Assembly (NCBI RefSeq): GCF_001449115.1
Contig: NZ_LAIJ01000010.1
Coordinates: 62,001 to 126,000 of the forward strand
Reading direction: 5' to 3'
DNA: 64,000 nucleotides
Origin: Occallatibacter gabretensis
GTDB lineage: Bacteria > Acidobacteriota > Terriglobia > Terriglobales > Acidobacteriaceae
The position numbers and the translations under genes are program-made. Of this stretch, positions 34,583 to 46,772 are shown in pieces. Each line of letters opens with the position of its first letter. Position 1 is the stretch's first letter. A model generated the notes under the pieces. The model worked only from the letters and a program-made list of their open reading frames with translations, was not told the DNA's origin and ran no database searches.

Positions 34583-34973
34583 ACCAAAACACGAAGCCGG
34601 CTTTACGCTGCTGGAGATGATGATTGTCATGACCATCATGCTCGTCCTGGTAGCCGTCGCCATTCCTGCATATAAAGCAACGGTGCGCAATGCGCGCGAA
34701 GCTGTACTCAAGGAAGACCTGCACACCATGCGCTCCGCGATCGACTCCTATACCGCGGACAAACAGAAGGCTCCGCAGTCATTGGACGATCTGGTGCAGG
34801 ACGGTTATCTGCGCGAGGTTCCCGTGGATCCGATGACGCAGAGCAAGGAGACCTGGACTACTGATACGGGAGATACGCTGCACTCGCTTGATCAGACCGA
34901 TCCGGGTGTCGACGACGTGCACTCGGGCTCGCAGGATACGGGCACCGACGGGCAGCCTTACTCGACCTGGTAG
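34569..34973 (+). CDS. Pseudopilin (GspG-like), second copy
   Basis: A 134-residue pseudopilin: KPKHEAG followed by FTLLEMMIVMTIMLVLVAVAIP, again with Glu5, then KEDLHTMRSAIDSYTADKQKAPQSLDDLVQDGYLREVPVDPMT. The ATG at 34569 lies inside the end of the preceding gene, giving a 14-base overlap. It is related to the preceding pseudopilin (both share a VDPMT/IDPMTG block), probably by duplication. It completes a three-gene cassette with the secretin. Confidence 0.88.
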   Translation: MRTGKPKHEAGFTLLEMMIVMTIMLVLVAVAIPAYKATVRNAREAVLKEDLHTMRSAIDSYTADKQKAPQSLDDLVQDGYLREVPVDPMTQSKETWTTDTGDTLHSLDQTDPGVDDVHSGSQDTGTDGQPYSTW

Positions 34974-35009
34974 CTCATGCAGGTAGCTCCTGTAGCATGA
35001 ACTTCATTC

Positions 35010-35627
35010 ATGCGCGATTTAGCGACAACTGATCCTGTTCTCTTTGCGGAGCTGGCTGCAACGTATGAGCTCTACGCAGCGCTTGCGCGCGATCTCGATT
35101 CGGAAGCGGGCCTTGGCGGCAAGCTGCTCTATACGGGCGAACTGAATCCGCTGGGAGGCAGGCTGATGCGGGCTGCGAATATAGCCGGTGCAGCGTCATT
35201 GGGTGCGACGGCGGATGCGGCGATGCAACGCATGGCGATTCGTGAGGGTGTGGCTGATTTTCTTGTGACTTCACTGGATGAGGCGCTGCGGATTCTGAAG
35301 AACGAGATTCGCAAGCGGCAGACTGTTGCCGTGTGTGTGGCTGCTGCGCCGGATGCGATTGAAGCGGAGATGCAGGAACGAGGTGTGCTGCCTGATTTGC
35401 GGGCGCCGATTGCTGCACAGCCTCTGCGGCTGGATCAGATTTTTCTTGCTGTTGCTGATGCGCCCGCAGACTTTGAGGCTCGCGTACTTGCGCTGATACC
35501 TGAGAGTGAGCGGGCTGTGCGACGCTGGTTGCGGCTTTCTTCGCGGTATCTGGGGCCAAAGGCGCGTGGAGTGCGGTCGCTGGCCTGTACGAAGGAGATT
35601 GCGGCAATCCTGACGACGGATTACTGA
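35010..35627 (+). CDS. Hypothetical protein resembling the urocanase Rossmann domain
   Basis: A 205-residue protein. I do not recognise it with certainty. The stretch GGKLLYTGELNPLGGRLM, a later GVADFLVTSLDEALRIL, then TVAVCVAA and MQERGVLPD follow, in order and spacing, the NAD-binding middle domain of urocanate hydratase as I remember it. The catalytic N- and C-terminal parts of that roughly 550-residue enzyme are absent. It may be a divergent stand-alone domain with another role. The start at ATG 35010 lacks a clear ribosome-binding site. Its end overlaps engB by seven bases in convergent orientation. Confidence 0.45.
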   Translation: MRDLATTDPVLFAELAATYELYAALARDLDSEAGLGGKLLYTGELNPLGGRLMRAANIAGAASLGATADAAMQRMAIREGVADFLVTSLDEALRILKNEIRKRQTVAVCVAAAPDAIEAEMQERGVLPDLRAPIAAQPLRLDQIFLAVADAPADFEARVLALIPESERAVRRWLRLSSRYLGPKARGVRSLACTKEIAAILTTDY

Positions 35628-36223
35628 GCGCTGTTTAAGGCTTCAATTCTGGCCCACAGCGCGCCGATTCCTGTGCCCGTCTTCGCGGAGATGGGTAGAA
35701 TGTCGTCGGTTCCCAGACCCTTTTTAAGCGCGGCGAGATTGCGCGTGCGCTCATTACCGCTGAGCCGATCGACTTTCGTTGCGACGACTACGAAGGCGCG
35801 CCCCATGTGCCGCATCCAGTCGATGAGCTGCCGGTCGCGATCCTGCGGAGGAACATTGGAATCGACGAGGCAGACGCAGAGGCCGAGCGTTTCGCGGTCG
35901 GCGAGATACGGCTCGATAAACTTTGGCCACTCTGCGGAGATCGACTTCGAGATCTTGGCATAGCCATAGCCGGGCAGGTCCGCGAAGACGAGCTTGGCCC
36001 GTTGGCGCTCGTCGAGAAGCGCGAAGAAGTTAATCGCGCGCGTGCGACCGGGCGTGGAAGAGACCTTTGCCGCTTTCTCGCCGGCGAGTGCGTTGAGCAG
36101 GCTCGACTTGCCCACATTTGAACGGCCAAGGAAGGCGATCTCCGGAGCGTTTCGCACTGAATCCGGAGCGGGGAACTGTTCGGCGGCCATGGCCGAAAGC
36201 AGGAATTGCGTGGTGTATTTCAT
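35621..36223 (-). CDS. engB: Ribosome biogenesis GTPase YihA/YsxC (EngB)
   Basis: A 200-residue TRAFAC GTPase needed for 50S subunit assembly. The G1 loop is LGRSNVGKSSLLNAL, the switch I region STPGRTRAINFF, G3 DLPGYGYAKIS, G4 VVATKVDRL and G5 ISAKTG. The ATG at 36221-36223 is preferred over an upstream TTG at 36233-36235, which would overlap the MATE gene. It lies two bases after the MATE transporter stop on the same strand, so the two are probably cotranscribed. Confidence 0.92.
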   Translation of the reverse strand: MKYTTQFLLSAMAAEQFPAPDSVRNAPEIAFLGRSNVGKSSLLNALAGEKAAKVSSTPGRTRAINFFALLDERQRAKLVFADLPGYGYAKISKSISAEWPKFIEPYLADRETLGLCVCLVDSNVPPQDRDRQLIDWMRHMGRAFVVVATKVDRLSGNERTRNLAALKKGLGTDDILPISAKTGTGIGALWARIEALNSAQ

Positions 36224-36225
36224 AT

Positions 36226-37557
36226 TTATGTCCAACCATCCACTCTTGCAAAGCGCGCGGTTACGGGAAACAGCACTTCAATGCGTTTGAGCCGAACCGC
36301 GAGTGTGATTGCGCGCGCCGCCATGAACCCGCAGAAGGCGCACCACAATCCGTTATTGCCGAACCAATGCTGGAGGGCGATTGCCGCGGCGAGATAGAAA
36401 AGGAACGAGATGATCATGGCGTTGCGCAACTCGCGGCCTCGTGTTGCGCCGATGAAGATGCCATCCAGTTGAAAGCTGGCCACCGAAATAATCGGGAGCG
36501 CGACGGCCCAGGGCAAAAAACGCAGAGCTAGTGTTTGCACGGCTTGCACGTTTGTAAAGAGCGGCACCAACCATGGGCCGGCGATGAGGTAGGTGAGCGA
36601 GGCGAGAGCTGCGACTGCCACGGCCCATGTCCACGAAGCCCGCAGCACGGCACGATAATCTTCGATTCTTTGCGCTCCAATAGATTCGCCGACAAGGGTT
36701 TCCGTGGCATTGGCAAAGCCGTCGAGCCCGTACGCGGCAATGTAGTGCAGGTTCATCAGCACGGCGTTTGCGGCCAGGATGGCATCGCCCTCGTGTGCTC
36801 CTGTGCGCGCAAACCATAGGTATGCCGCGGCCAGGCTCACTGTTCGCAATAGAATATCGCGGTTCAGCGCGAATAGTTTTCTTACCTTTGGACGGTCGAG
36901 GAGACTGTGCCATGGGATTGGCGCCCACATGCGCCGTTCCACAAGCGCCAAGCCAAGAAGGCATCCGATCCATTCCGCTATGGCTGTTCCTGTGGCGATG
37001 CCAGCAACGCCCCAGTGCATGCGCAGTACCAGGAACAGCGCCACGCATACGTTCACCACGTTGATGGCCGCCTGCAGCAGCAGCGCAAGCTTTGCGCGCT
37101 GGCGGCCCAGAAGATAACCGAGGATGGCGAAGTTGGCCAGCGCTGCCGGAGCCGACCAGATACGCACATGGCAGTAGAGGCTTGCGTTTGCCGCAGCCTC
37201 CGGGCTTGCGCCCAGCAACTGTATGGTGAGCGCGATGAGCGGACCCTGCAGTGCCAGGACCATTGCTCCGATCAGCAACGCCAGAAGCAGGGAGCGCAGA
37301 AAATGCAGCCGCAGCTCTTCGTCCTGACCCGCTCCCTGTGCCTGCGCTACAAGCCCAGTGGTGCTCATCCGAAGGAAGCCGAAGCTCCAGTAGATGGTGT
37401 CGAAGAAAACGCCGCCCAGCGCAACTCCGCCTAGCGCCGCCGCGCCTGGAAGGTGCCCGCTTAATGCGGTGTCTACCGTTGCCAGCAGCGGCTGCGTGAG
37501 ATTAGACAGAATCAGCGGAACCGCCAGCAGAAGGACGCGCCGATACCAGTGTGTCAT
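36226..37557 (-). CDS. MATE family efflux transporter (DinF type)
   Basis: A protein of about 443 residues with 12 predicted membrane segments in two homologous halves. The N-terminal half begins RVLLLAVPLILSNLTQPLLATVDTALSGHL, a DinF-type MATE signature. MATE proteins export cationic drugs or metabolites in exchange for protons or sodium. The open frame extends upstream, but hydrophobic sequence starts at MTHWYRR, so I choose the ATG at 37555-37557; an ATG two codons earlier is possible. It ends two bases before engB. Substrate unknown. Confidence 0.87.
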   Translation of the reverse strand: MTHWYRRVLLLAVPLILSNLTQPLLATVDTALSGHLPGAAALGGVALGGVFFDTIYWSFGFLRMSTTGLVAQAQGAGQDEELRLHFLRSLLLALLIGAMVLALQGPLIALTIQLLGASPEAAANASLYCHVRIWSAPAALANFAILGYLLGRQRAKLALLLQAAINVVNVCVALFLVLRMHWGVAGIATGTAIAEWIGCLLGLALVERRMWAPIPWHSLLDRPKVRKLFALNRDILLRTVSLAAAYLWFARTGAHEGDAILAANAVLMNLHYIAAYGLDGFANATETLVGESIGAQRIEDYRAVLRASWTWAVAVAALASLTYLIAGPWLVPLFTNVQAVQTLALRFLPWAVALPIISVASFQLDGIFIGATRGRELRNAMIISFLFYLAAAIALQHWFGNNGLWCAFCGFMAARAITLAVRLKRIEVLFPVTARFARVDGWT

Positions 37558-37736
37558 TGCATTGATTCTATCTTCATGCATTACCAGTTTGACGTGTGTT
37601 GAATTCAACACAATTTCCGATTGCCAGACGAAATCAGGCCGTGATAGCGTCGCTGTGGCCTCCAGAGTGCTACGACGCGGTCTCCTCTCCGAAAAACTTG
37701 TGCGTATTCCTCTGTTTGCCGAGGAGGAAGATTTCC

Positions 37737-38525
37737 ATGAGAATTCATCGTTTCGCACTCCCTGTGCTGGCGGTCTGCATTTCTTCGTCAGCGTTTGCTC
37801 AGCTCTCTCAAAACAACTACGACTCCGGAGCGGCCTGCAAGGGCCTTCCAACGCAGTCTCAATTGAAGGCGGCACTCACCGCTGCCCGCAACATGCAAAA
37901 CGGCGGCTTCAATCTCGATATGTGGGGCACAGTTGTGAACCGCGACGGTATCGTGTGCGCGGTTGCCTTTACCGGATCGGACCGCGGATCGCAGTGGCCG
38001 GGCAGCCGTGCAATCTCCGCGCAAAAGGCCAACACGGCCAATGCCTTCAGCCTGCCGCAGCTCGCGCTTTCCACTGCCAACCTCTACACGGCAGTGCAGC
38101 CCGGCGGCAGTCTCTTCGGCCTGCAGGCCAGCAATCCAGTCAACACGGAAGTTGCTTATCGCGGCGATTCGGCGGACTACGGTCAGCGTAACGATCCGAT
38201 GGTTGGCGGCAAGATTGGCGGCGTCAATGTCTTTGGCGGCGGTCTTGGAATTTACAACTCGCAACACCAGTTGATCGGCGGCATTGGCGTCAGCGGAGAT
38301 TCTTCCTGTGCTGACCACAACATCGCATGGCGCACACGTCACACGCTCAACCTGGACTTTGTACCGTCCGGCGTGAGCGGCGATGCTACTCGTCCAGACA
38401 ATATTGTCTACGATATCGTGAATGCTCCCGATCTGATGATCGGCAAGAGCGGGAATGGATGGGGACATCCAACGTGCAGCAGTGCTTCCACAACAATCGC
38501 TGGCCAGCTTCCGGCTGTACAGTAA
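37737..38525 (+). CDS. Secreted GlcG/HbpS-like heme-binding domain protein
   Basis: A 262-residue protein with a signal peptide (MRIHRFALPVLAVCISSSAFAQ). The mature part resembles the GlcG/HbpS (DUF336) fold: LKAALTAARNMQNGGFNLDMWGTVVNRDGIVCAVAFTG, then ISAQKANTANAFS, GGKIGGVNVFGGGLGIYNSQHQLIGGIGVSGDSSCADHNIAWR. Some family members bind heme outside the cell; others act in glycolate metabolism. GAGGAGG precedes the ATG at 37737. It is divergent from the MATE gene and convergent with lon across a perfect terminator. The C-terminal 60 residues are not recognised. Confidence 0.78.
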   Translation: MRIHRFALPVLAVCISSSAFAQLSQNNYDSGAACKGLPTQSQLKAALTAARNMQNGGFNLDMWGTVVNRDGIVCAVAFTGSDRGSQWPGSRAISAQKANTANAFSLPQLALSTANLYTAVQPGGSLFGLQASNPVNTEVAYRGDSADYGQRNDPMVGGKIGGVNVFGGGLGIYNSQHQLIGGIGVSGDSSCADHNIAWRTRHTLNLDFVPSGVSGDATRPDNIVYDIVNAPDLMIGKSGNGWGHPTCSSASTTIAGQLPAVQ

Positions 38526-38538
38526 GCAAATCTGTAAA

Positions 38539-38572
38539 AGAAATGGGCCTCTCATGCGAGAGGCCCATTTCT
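38539..38572. terminator. Bidirectional terminator hairpin
   Basis: AGAAATGGGCCTCTC at 38539-38553 pairs perfectly with GAGAGGCCCATTTCT at 38558-38572 around ATGC. It serves the convergent GlcG-like and lon genes; the A- and T-rich arms supply the T-tracts. Confidence 0.85.
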
Positions 38573-38590
38573 ACAGAAGATTTGTTGATT

Positions 38591-41005
<2,415 letters not shown>

Positions 41006-41112
41006 ACTCAAGTTTAACTCCGCTCTGCCGCAATGCCAAAACGCATGGGCGGTTCTCAGCATTGATTGGATTGTACTGTTGACAAGACTGTGGATTGAAC
41101 CCGCAACAGGAA

Positions 41113-41553
41113 TTATTCAGCTTCTGCAGCTTTTGTGCCTCCGATCAGCCTGGGCCATTTCAACAGGCTTGTCACAAGCCAGAATGAGCCGTAAGCGACT
41201 AAAGGCAGAGTCCAGAAGGATAATCCGCCACGAATTGTTGTCCAAACCGAAGGCTGATCGGGAAAACCCCTTACATGAATCATGTAAGAGCGTTGAGCAA
41301 GCATTCCGAAAGGAAGATATAACCCTGCAAAAATAAGCAGGCAGCCGGCGACTACACGATTCCAAAGAGCAAGAATTGAAGACCAGAACGGCGAATAACA
41401 TGCCAAGCATATTGCGAGGATTTCCTGAAAGCAATCATTGACACCAATCGTGAAGATGCCTCCGAGCGATAGCACGCAACTATACAAACCGCCGAGTATA
41501 CCGAGACAGAAGACAGCCAAACTGATAACGCGTTTGAGAGTATCTCTGTTCAT
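41113..41553 (-). CDS. Small hypothetical membrane protein
   Basis: A 146-residue protein with about four hydrophobic segments (LAVFCLGILGGLYSCVLSL, ILAICLACYSPFWSSILAL, VAGCLLIFAGLYLPFGML, SFWTLPLVAYGSFWLVTSLL). I do not recognise the family. It sits between clpX and lon on the same strand, separated from clpX by a terminator, so it may have its own promoter. The coding sequence is visibly less GC-rich than its neighbours, which may indicate later arrival. Confidence 0.6.
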   Translation of the reverse strand: MNRDTLKRVISLAVFCLGILGGLYSCVLSLGGIFTIGVNDCFQEILAICLACYSPFWSSILALWNRVVAGCLLIFAGLYLPFGMLAQRSYMIHVRGFPDQPSVWTTIRGGLSFWTLPLVAYGSFWLVTSLLKWPRLIGGTKAAEAE

Positions 41554-41604
41554 TGGGCAGTCCCTTTGGTTTGAGTTGTTAATTCATTCTATGGGGGGGA
41601 TAAA

Positions 41605-41632
41605 AAGTTAAGGGGCTCGATTAGAGCCCCTT
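41605..41632 (-). terminator. Terminator after clpX
   Basis: On the minus strand AAGGGGCTC, a five-base loop and GAGCCCCTT (41610-41632) are followed by AACTTTTT. It lies 27 bases beyond the clpX stop and would separate clpX from the downstream small membrane protein and lon. Confidence 0.8.
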
Positions 41633-41658
41633 GAGGTTTTCGGTATAACAGATCTGGC

Positions 41659-42930
<1,272 letters not shown>

Positions 42931-43009
42931 GGTTATACGACTCCTCCCGGACTTTCCGGACTTGCATTCGGTTTCTGCATCCGCGTGAGCGGAAAAAGTT
43001 AAAGCCGCG

Positions 43010-43603
43010 CTAGCTTCCGCGCGGCCGGTCGATAATCTCGTCGATGATGCCGTATTCCTTGGACTGCTCGGCATTCATGATGAAGTCGCGCTCTACGTCG
43101 CGTTCGATGCGATCGAGGGGCTGGCCTGTGTGCTTGGCCATTAGAGTATTGGTGATTTCGCGGATGCGAAGAATCTCTCGCGCGTGAATGTCGATGTCCG
43201 TGGCCTGACCGCTGAGTCCGCCCATGGAAGGCTGGTGGATCAGAATGCGCGAGTTGGGCAGCGCGAACCGCTTACCCTTTGTTCCTGCGAGCAACAGAAA
43301 CGCGCCCATGCTGGCTGCCTGACCGATGCAGAAGGTTGTCACCGAATTCTTGATGTACTGCATGGTGTCGTAGATGGCGAGGCCGGCCGTGATGGAACCG
43401 CCCGGTGAATTGATGTAGAGCTGAATGTCCTTGTCCGGGTCTTCGCCGGAAAGGAACAGCAGCTGTGCGACCACCAGATTGGCTATCTGATCATCAATCG
43501 GCGTACCAAGAAAAATGATGTTATCGCGCAGCAGACGCGAATAAATGTCGTAGGCGCGCTCGCCCCGGCTCGTCTGCTCAACAACCATGGGAACTAATGC
43601 CAT
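43010..43603 (-). CDS. clpP: ATP-dependent Clp protease proteolytic subunit
   Basis: A 197-residue serine protease subunit. The catalytic Ser98 is in CIGQAASMGAFLL, His123 in NSRILIHQPSMGG and the Asp is in the IERDVERDF stretch. The N-terminus (MALVPMVVEQTSRGERAYDIYSRLL) is the usual propeptide and axial-loop region. It assembles into a 14-mer chamber with ClpX. It lies between trigger factor and clpX, the classic gene order. Confidence 0.95.
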   Translation of the reverse strand: MALVPMVVEQTSRGERAYDIYSRLLRDNIIFLGTPIDDQIANLVVAQLLFLSGEDPDKDIQLYINSPGGSITAGLAIYDTMQYIKNSVTTFCIGQAASMGAFLLLAGTKGKRFALPNSRILIHQPSMGGLSGQATDIDIHAREILRIREITNTLMAKHTGQPLDRIERDVERDFIMNAEQSKEYGIIDEIIDRPRGS

Positions 43604-43677
43604 GTGTGCCCTTTTCGCTCTCCAGTTCAGTTACGCTTGTCTTCGCCGCCCGTTTATGAGCGCGACGTTGCCCCACG

Positions 43678-45063
43678 CTAGGCAGGCAGCCGATCGTACA
43701 AAAGTTGAGCGGTTTTTTCGCGTTTCAGTTGTTCCCGGATTCTAGCCAGACCGCCGTCCTGCGTCAATCGCGCAAGCAGGGCATCGGCTGATTCACCGGT
43801 TTGCATGGCGCCAATCTGCACCTCGTGGTTGACTTCCTCGTCCGTTACCTGCACGTTCTCAGCCTGTGAAATCTTGGCCAGAAGAATGCCACTCTTCACT
43901 TCCGCGGCCGCGGAATCACGCTGGGCAGCGCGCAGACGGGCAAAGTCCAGCTTCCGCATCTGCTCTGCATTCATGCCCTGCTGGGCAAGGGCGCGCAATC
44001 CACGTTCCAGGCGGGCGTCAATCTGCTCCTGCACCAGCGTCTCGGGAACGGGGAACGGGAAACGATCGACTAACGCATGGAAGAGCTGATCCTTCGTTTC
44101 GCCTTCCACGCTGCGCCGCTTGCGACTGGCTACGTGCTCGCGCACCTTGGTTTCCAGATCCGCCAGGTTCTCGTAATTGCCCAGTTCCTTTGCGAACTCG
44201 TCGTTCAGCTCAGGCACGATGCGCTTACGGATGCCCTTCACGTCAATCGTGTAGTCCACAGTCTTTCCTGCCAGCGTGGCCTGCGGGTACTCTGCCGGAT
44301 AGCTTGCGGAAACATCCAGGGTCTGGCCCACCGTTGCGCCGCGCAATGCGCTTGTGAAGGCCTCTACGGTGTCTTTGCCGCCAATTTCGACGAGTGCTTC
44401 CTCGCCCTTGATGGGCGCGGTGTCTTCGGAGCCTTCGATCTTGCCCGCGTAGGAGATCAGGGCCCAGTCACCATCGACGAGCGGGCGTTCTTCTTCAACC
44501 GGCTCAACGGTGGAGCGTGAGTCCCGGAGCTGCTCGATCTCGGCGTTAAACTCATCGTCTGTCGCTTCAACGGAGGGCTTGGGCACGGTCACATTTTGGT
44601 AGCCCTCGATTGAAAACTCGGGCAGATACTCAAATACGGCCTTGACATGCAGCGGCTCGCCGTCTTCGATCTTGAGCTCGGTTACCTGCGGTTGGCCCAC
44701 GGGCGCAACGCCCAGATCAGCTACGGCTTTGTTGAACTTTTCAGGCAGAAGTTGATCGAGCACATCCTTGCGAATCTCATTCGCGTATTTGCGCTTGATG
44801 ACGCTCTCCGGGGCTTTACCGGGGCGGAAGCCGGGGATACGGGCATACTTCTGATAATTCCGCGTGACGCCGCGGAAGGCCTTGGTCACATCTTCGGCGG
44901 GGATTTCCAGCTCCACGTCGCGGGTGCAGTCAGGATTCAGGACGGGAGCGGGGTTGTGGGCGTGATCATGATCGTGGTCGTGATGCTCGTGATCGTGCGC
45001 GTGGCCTTCATGGCCAGTAACTTCCTGCTCCGGTGTGTTTTCGAGGGTGTCAACAGAACTCAA
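43678..45063 (-). CDS. tig: Trigger factor with histidine-rich N-terminal extension
   Basis: A 461-residue ribosome-associated chaperone with peptidyl-prolyl isomerase activity. The ribosome-binding domain with the signature GFRPGKAPESVIKRKY, a central FKBP-type domain (DGDWALISYAGKIEGSEDT, ALVEIGGKDTVEAF) and the C-terminal chaperone arms are all present. Unusually, the first 40 residues form an extension in which residues 18-36 contain ten His alternating with Asp, Glu and Ala. No alternative start lies between it and the conserved domain. The start codon is TTG with GGAAGG upstream. It heads tig-clpP-clpX. Confidence 0.93.
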   Translation of the reverse strand: MSSVDTLENTPEQEVTGHEGHAHDHEHHDHDHDHAHNPAPVLNPDCTRDVELEIPAEDVTKAFRGVTRNYQKYARIPGFRPGKAPESVIKRKYANEIRKDVLDQLLPEKFNKAVADLGVAPVGQPQVTELKIEDGEPLHVKAVFEYLPEFSIEGYQNVTVPKPSVEATDDEFNAEIEQLRDSRSTVEPVEEERPLVDGDWALISYAGKIEGSEDTAPIKGEEALVEIGGKDTVEAFTSALRGATVGQTLDVSASYPAEYPQATLAGKTVDYTIDVKGIRKRIVPELNDEFAKELGNYENLADLETKVREHVASRKRRSVEGETKDQLFHALVDRFPFPVPETLVQEQIDARLERGLRALAQQGMNAEQMRKLDFARLRAAQRDSAAAEVKSGILLAKISQAENVQVTDEEVNHEVQIGAMQTGESADALLARLTQDGGLARIREQLKREKTAQLLYDRLPA

Positions 45064-45302
45064 CTTTGTTGCCTTCCAGGCGCGCGTGGCGCCGCGTGAA
45101 AACTCCCCGGAAATGGGGCGGGTGCTACAAAGGCCGCCAACTCGGGGGAGGTGCTCTATTCATGGTAAGAGGGAAGCAACCGAAGGGTCAAACTGACGGG
45201 CGGAAGGCCTGGTTCAAACGTACCCTTCGCGGGACGTTACTATCTGTTGGGCGCCAGCCCCTTTACAATCGTTTCGCGATCGTTTTTTGCTGGAGACTGC
45301 CC

Positions 45303-46430
45303 ATGCCGTTCCGAGTTTTGTTTCGCGTTTTTCTTCTTGCGCTTTTTACTGCTGGCTCGCTATCCGCACAATTGGCTGTAGTTCCCGGACCTGTCCGGGT
45401 AGCTGTCGTCGGACTGGAGCATGGCCATGTGGACGGCTTTCTTGAAGCCCTGAAGCAGAACTATTTCAACGAGGTTCAACTGGTTGCCGTCTCTGACCCC
45501 GATTCGGCGCTTTTGGCCAAGTATCAAAAGAAATTTGGCTGGCCGGATTACCTGATCTTCCATTCCGAGGCGGAGATGATCGACAAGATCAAGCCTCAGG
45601 CCATTCTGGTGTATACCCCAGTGGGCGGTCACCGGGCTGCCATTGAAATTGCAGCCGAGCGTGGCGTTTCCGTGATGGTGGAAAAGCCTCTAACGATTTC
45701 GATGGACGACGCCCGCGCTATTCGCGCCACTGCTGAGGCGCACCACATCCAGGTTCTGGTGAACTACGAGACTACGTGGTACCCAAGCAATCGCGCTGCG
45801 TATGACGAGGCGCAACGCGGAAGCCTGGGGCCTCTCCGTCGCATCGTGGTGCATGACGGTCACCAGGGGCCTGCGGAGATCGGTGTGCAGCCGGAGTTTC
45901 TGAAGTGGCTAACCGATCCGGCGCAGAATGGCGCGGGGGCGATGTATGATTTCGGCTGCTACGGAGCCGACCTTGTTACATGGCTGATGCATGGAGAGGC
46001 TCCGCTTACCGTGACCGCGGTTGCCAACCACGATAAGCCTGACAAATATCCCCGTGTGGATGACGACGCCACCATTGTTTTGCAATACCCTCAGGCGCAG
46101 GCTGTCATCCAGGCCTCATGGAACTGGCCTTTTGGCCGCAAGGACATGGAGGTCTATGGGGCGACGGGATACGCGATTACCGTTGCGAGCGACCATCTGC
46201 GCACGCGGCATGAGCACGAGTCTCAAGAGCAGACTCAGAGTGTGTCTTCCCTGCCGGATGCAGAGAAGGACTCCATCAGCTATCTCAGGGCCGTTCTGAA
46301 CGGAAAGATTACTCCACGCGGCGACTTGAGCAGCCTGGATACCAACATGGTTGTCATGCAGATACTGGATGCGGCGCGTGAGTCCGTTCGCACGGGTAAG
46401 ACGATTCATCTGACAAACATTGCGCAGTAG
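45303..46430 (+). CDS. Secreted Gfo/Idh/MocA family oxidoreductase
   Basis: A 375-residue NAD(P)-dependent oxidoreductase-type protein with an N-terminal signal (FRVFLLALFTAGSLSAQ). The Rossmann domain reads VRVAVVGLEHGHVDGFLEAL, then VAVSDPDS and the family motif VMVEKPLTISMDDA; the C-terminal domain includes GAMYDFGCYGADLVTWL. Family members act on sugars and related compounds. The canonical GxGxxG is altered to GLEHGH, so cofactor binding is uncertain. The export signal suggests an envelope location, as for some Tat or Sec-exported members. GGAGAC precedes the ATG. Confidence 0.82.
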   Translation: MPFRVLFRVFLLALFTAGSLSAQLAVVPGPVRVAVVGLEHGHVDGFLEALKQNYFNEVQLVAVSDPDSALLAKYQKKFGWPDYLIFHSEAEMIDKIKPQAILVYTPVGGHRAAIEIAAERGVSVMVEKPLTISMDDARAIRATAEAHHIQVLVNYETTWYPSNRAAYDEAQRGSLGPLRRIVVHDGHQGPAEIGVQPEFLKWLTDPAQNGAGAMYDFGCYGADLVTWLMHGEAPLTVTAVANHDKPDKYPRVDDDATIVLQYPQAQAVIQASWNWPFGRKDMEVYGATGYAITVASDHLRTRHEHESQEQTQSVSSLPDAEKDSISYLRAVLNGKITPRGDLSSLDTNMVVMQILDAARESVRTGKTIHLTNIAQ

Positions 46431-46444
46431 CTGTGTCGACTGAT

Positions 46445-46759
46445 TTACTGTTTTTTCTTGCGCACCGCTCGCTGAGTTTTGGCGGGCGGCAGGTAATGGA
46501 AACGGACTAAATAGACGTTTTCTCCGGGGCCGTGTTTGGCGACCTTGAGAAGGTCGATGACGCCCAGAAAACCTGAGGTTCGCGCCAGTTCCGGAGTGAT
46601 GTCCGGAAAGCCGATGGGTTCAATCGAGTCGATTTCTATCTCGCCTTCGTCCATCTTGTAGCGATGGCCGACCTTCACGTGTGGACGCATCCAGATGCGG
46701 ACGCTGCATGTGATTTCGCCGCGGCGGACACCTTCCCGAAGGCGTTTGGTAAATACCAT
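46445..46759 (-). CDS. ASCH-domain-like protein
   Basis: A 104-residue protein: MVFTKRLREGVRRGEITCSVRIWMRPHVKVGHRY then EGEIEIDSIEPIGFPDITPELARTSGFLGVIDLLK. The order of a basic helix, a beta-strand with KVGHRY and a SGF..DLL helix is that of the ASCH fold, which is thought to bind RNA or nucleic acid bases. The C-terminus is very basic (AVRKKKQ). It lies 13 bases downstream of the CPCC gene on the same strand, so they may be cotranscribed. Function unknown. Confidence 0.6.
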   Translation of the reverse strand: MVFTKRLREGVRRGEITCSVRIWMRPHVKVGHRYKMDEGEIEIDSIEPIGFPDITPELARTSGFLGVIDLLKVAKHGPGENVYLVRFHYLPPAKTQRAVRKKKQ

Positions 46760-46772
46760 GCTGAGAGTTTAA

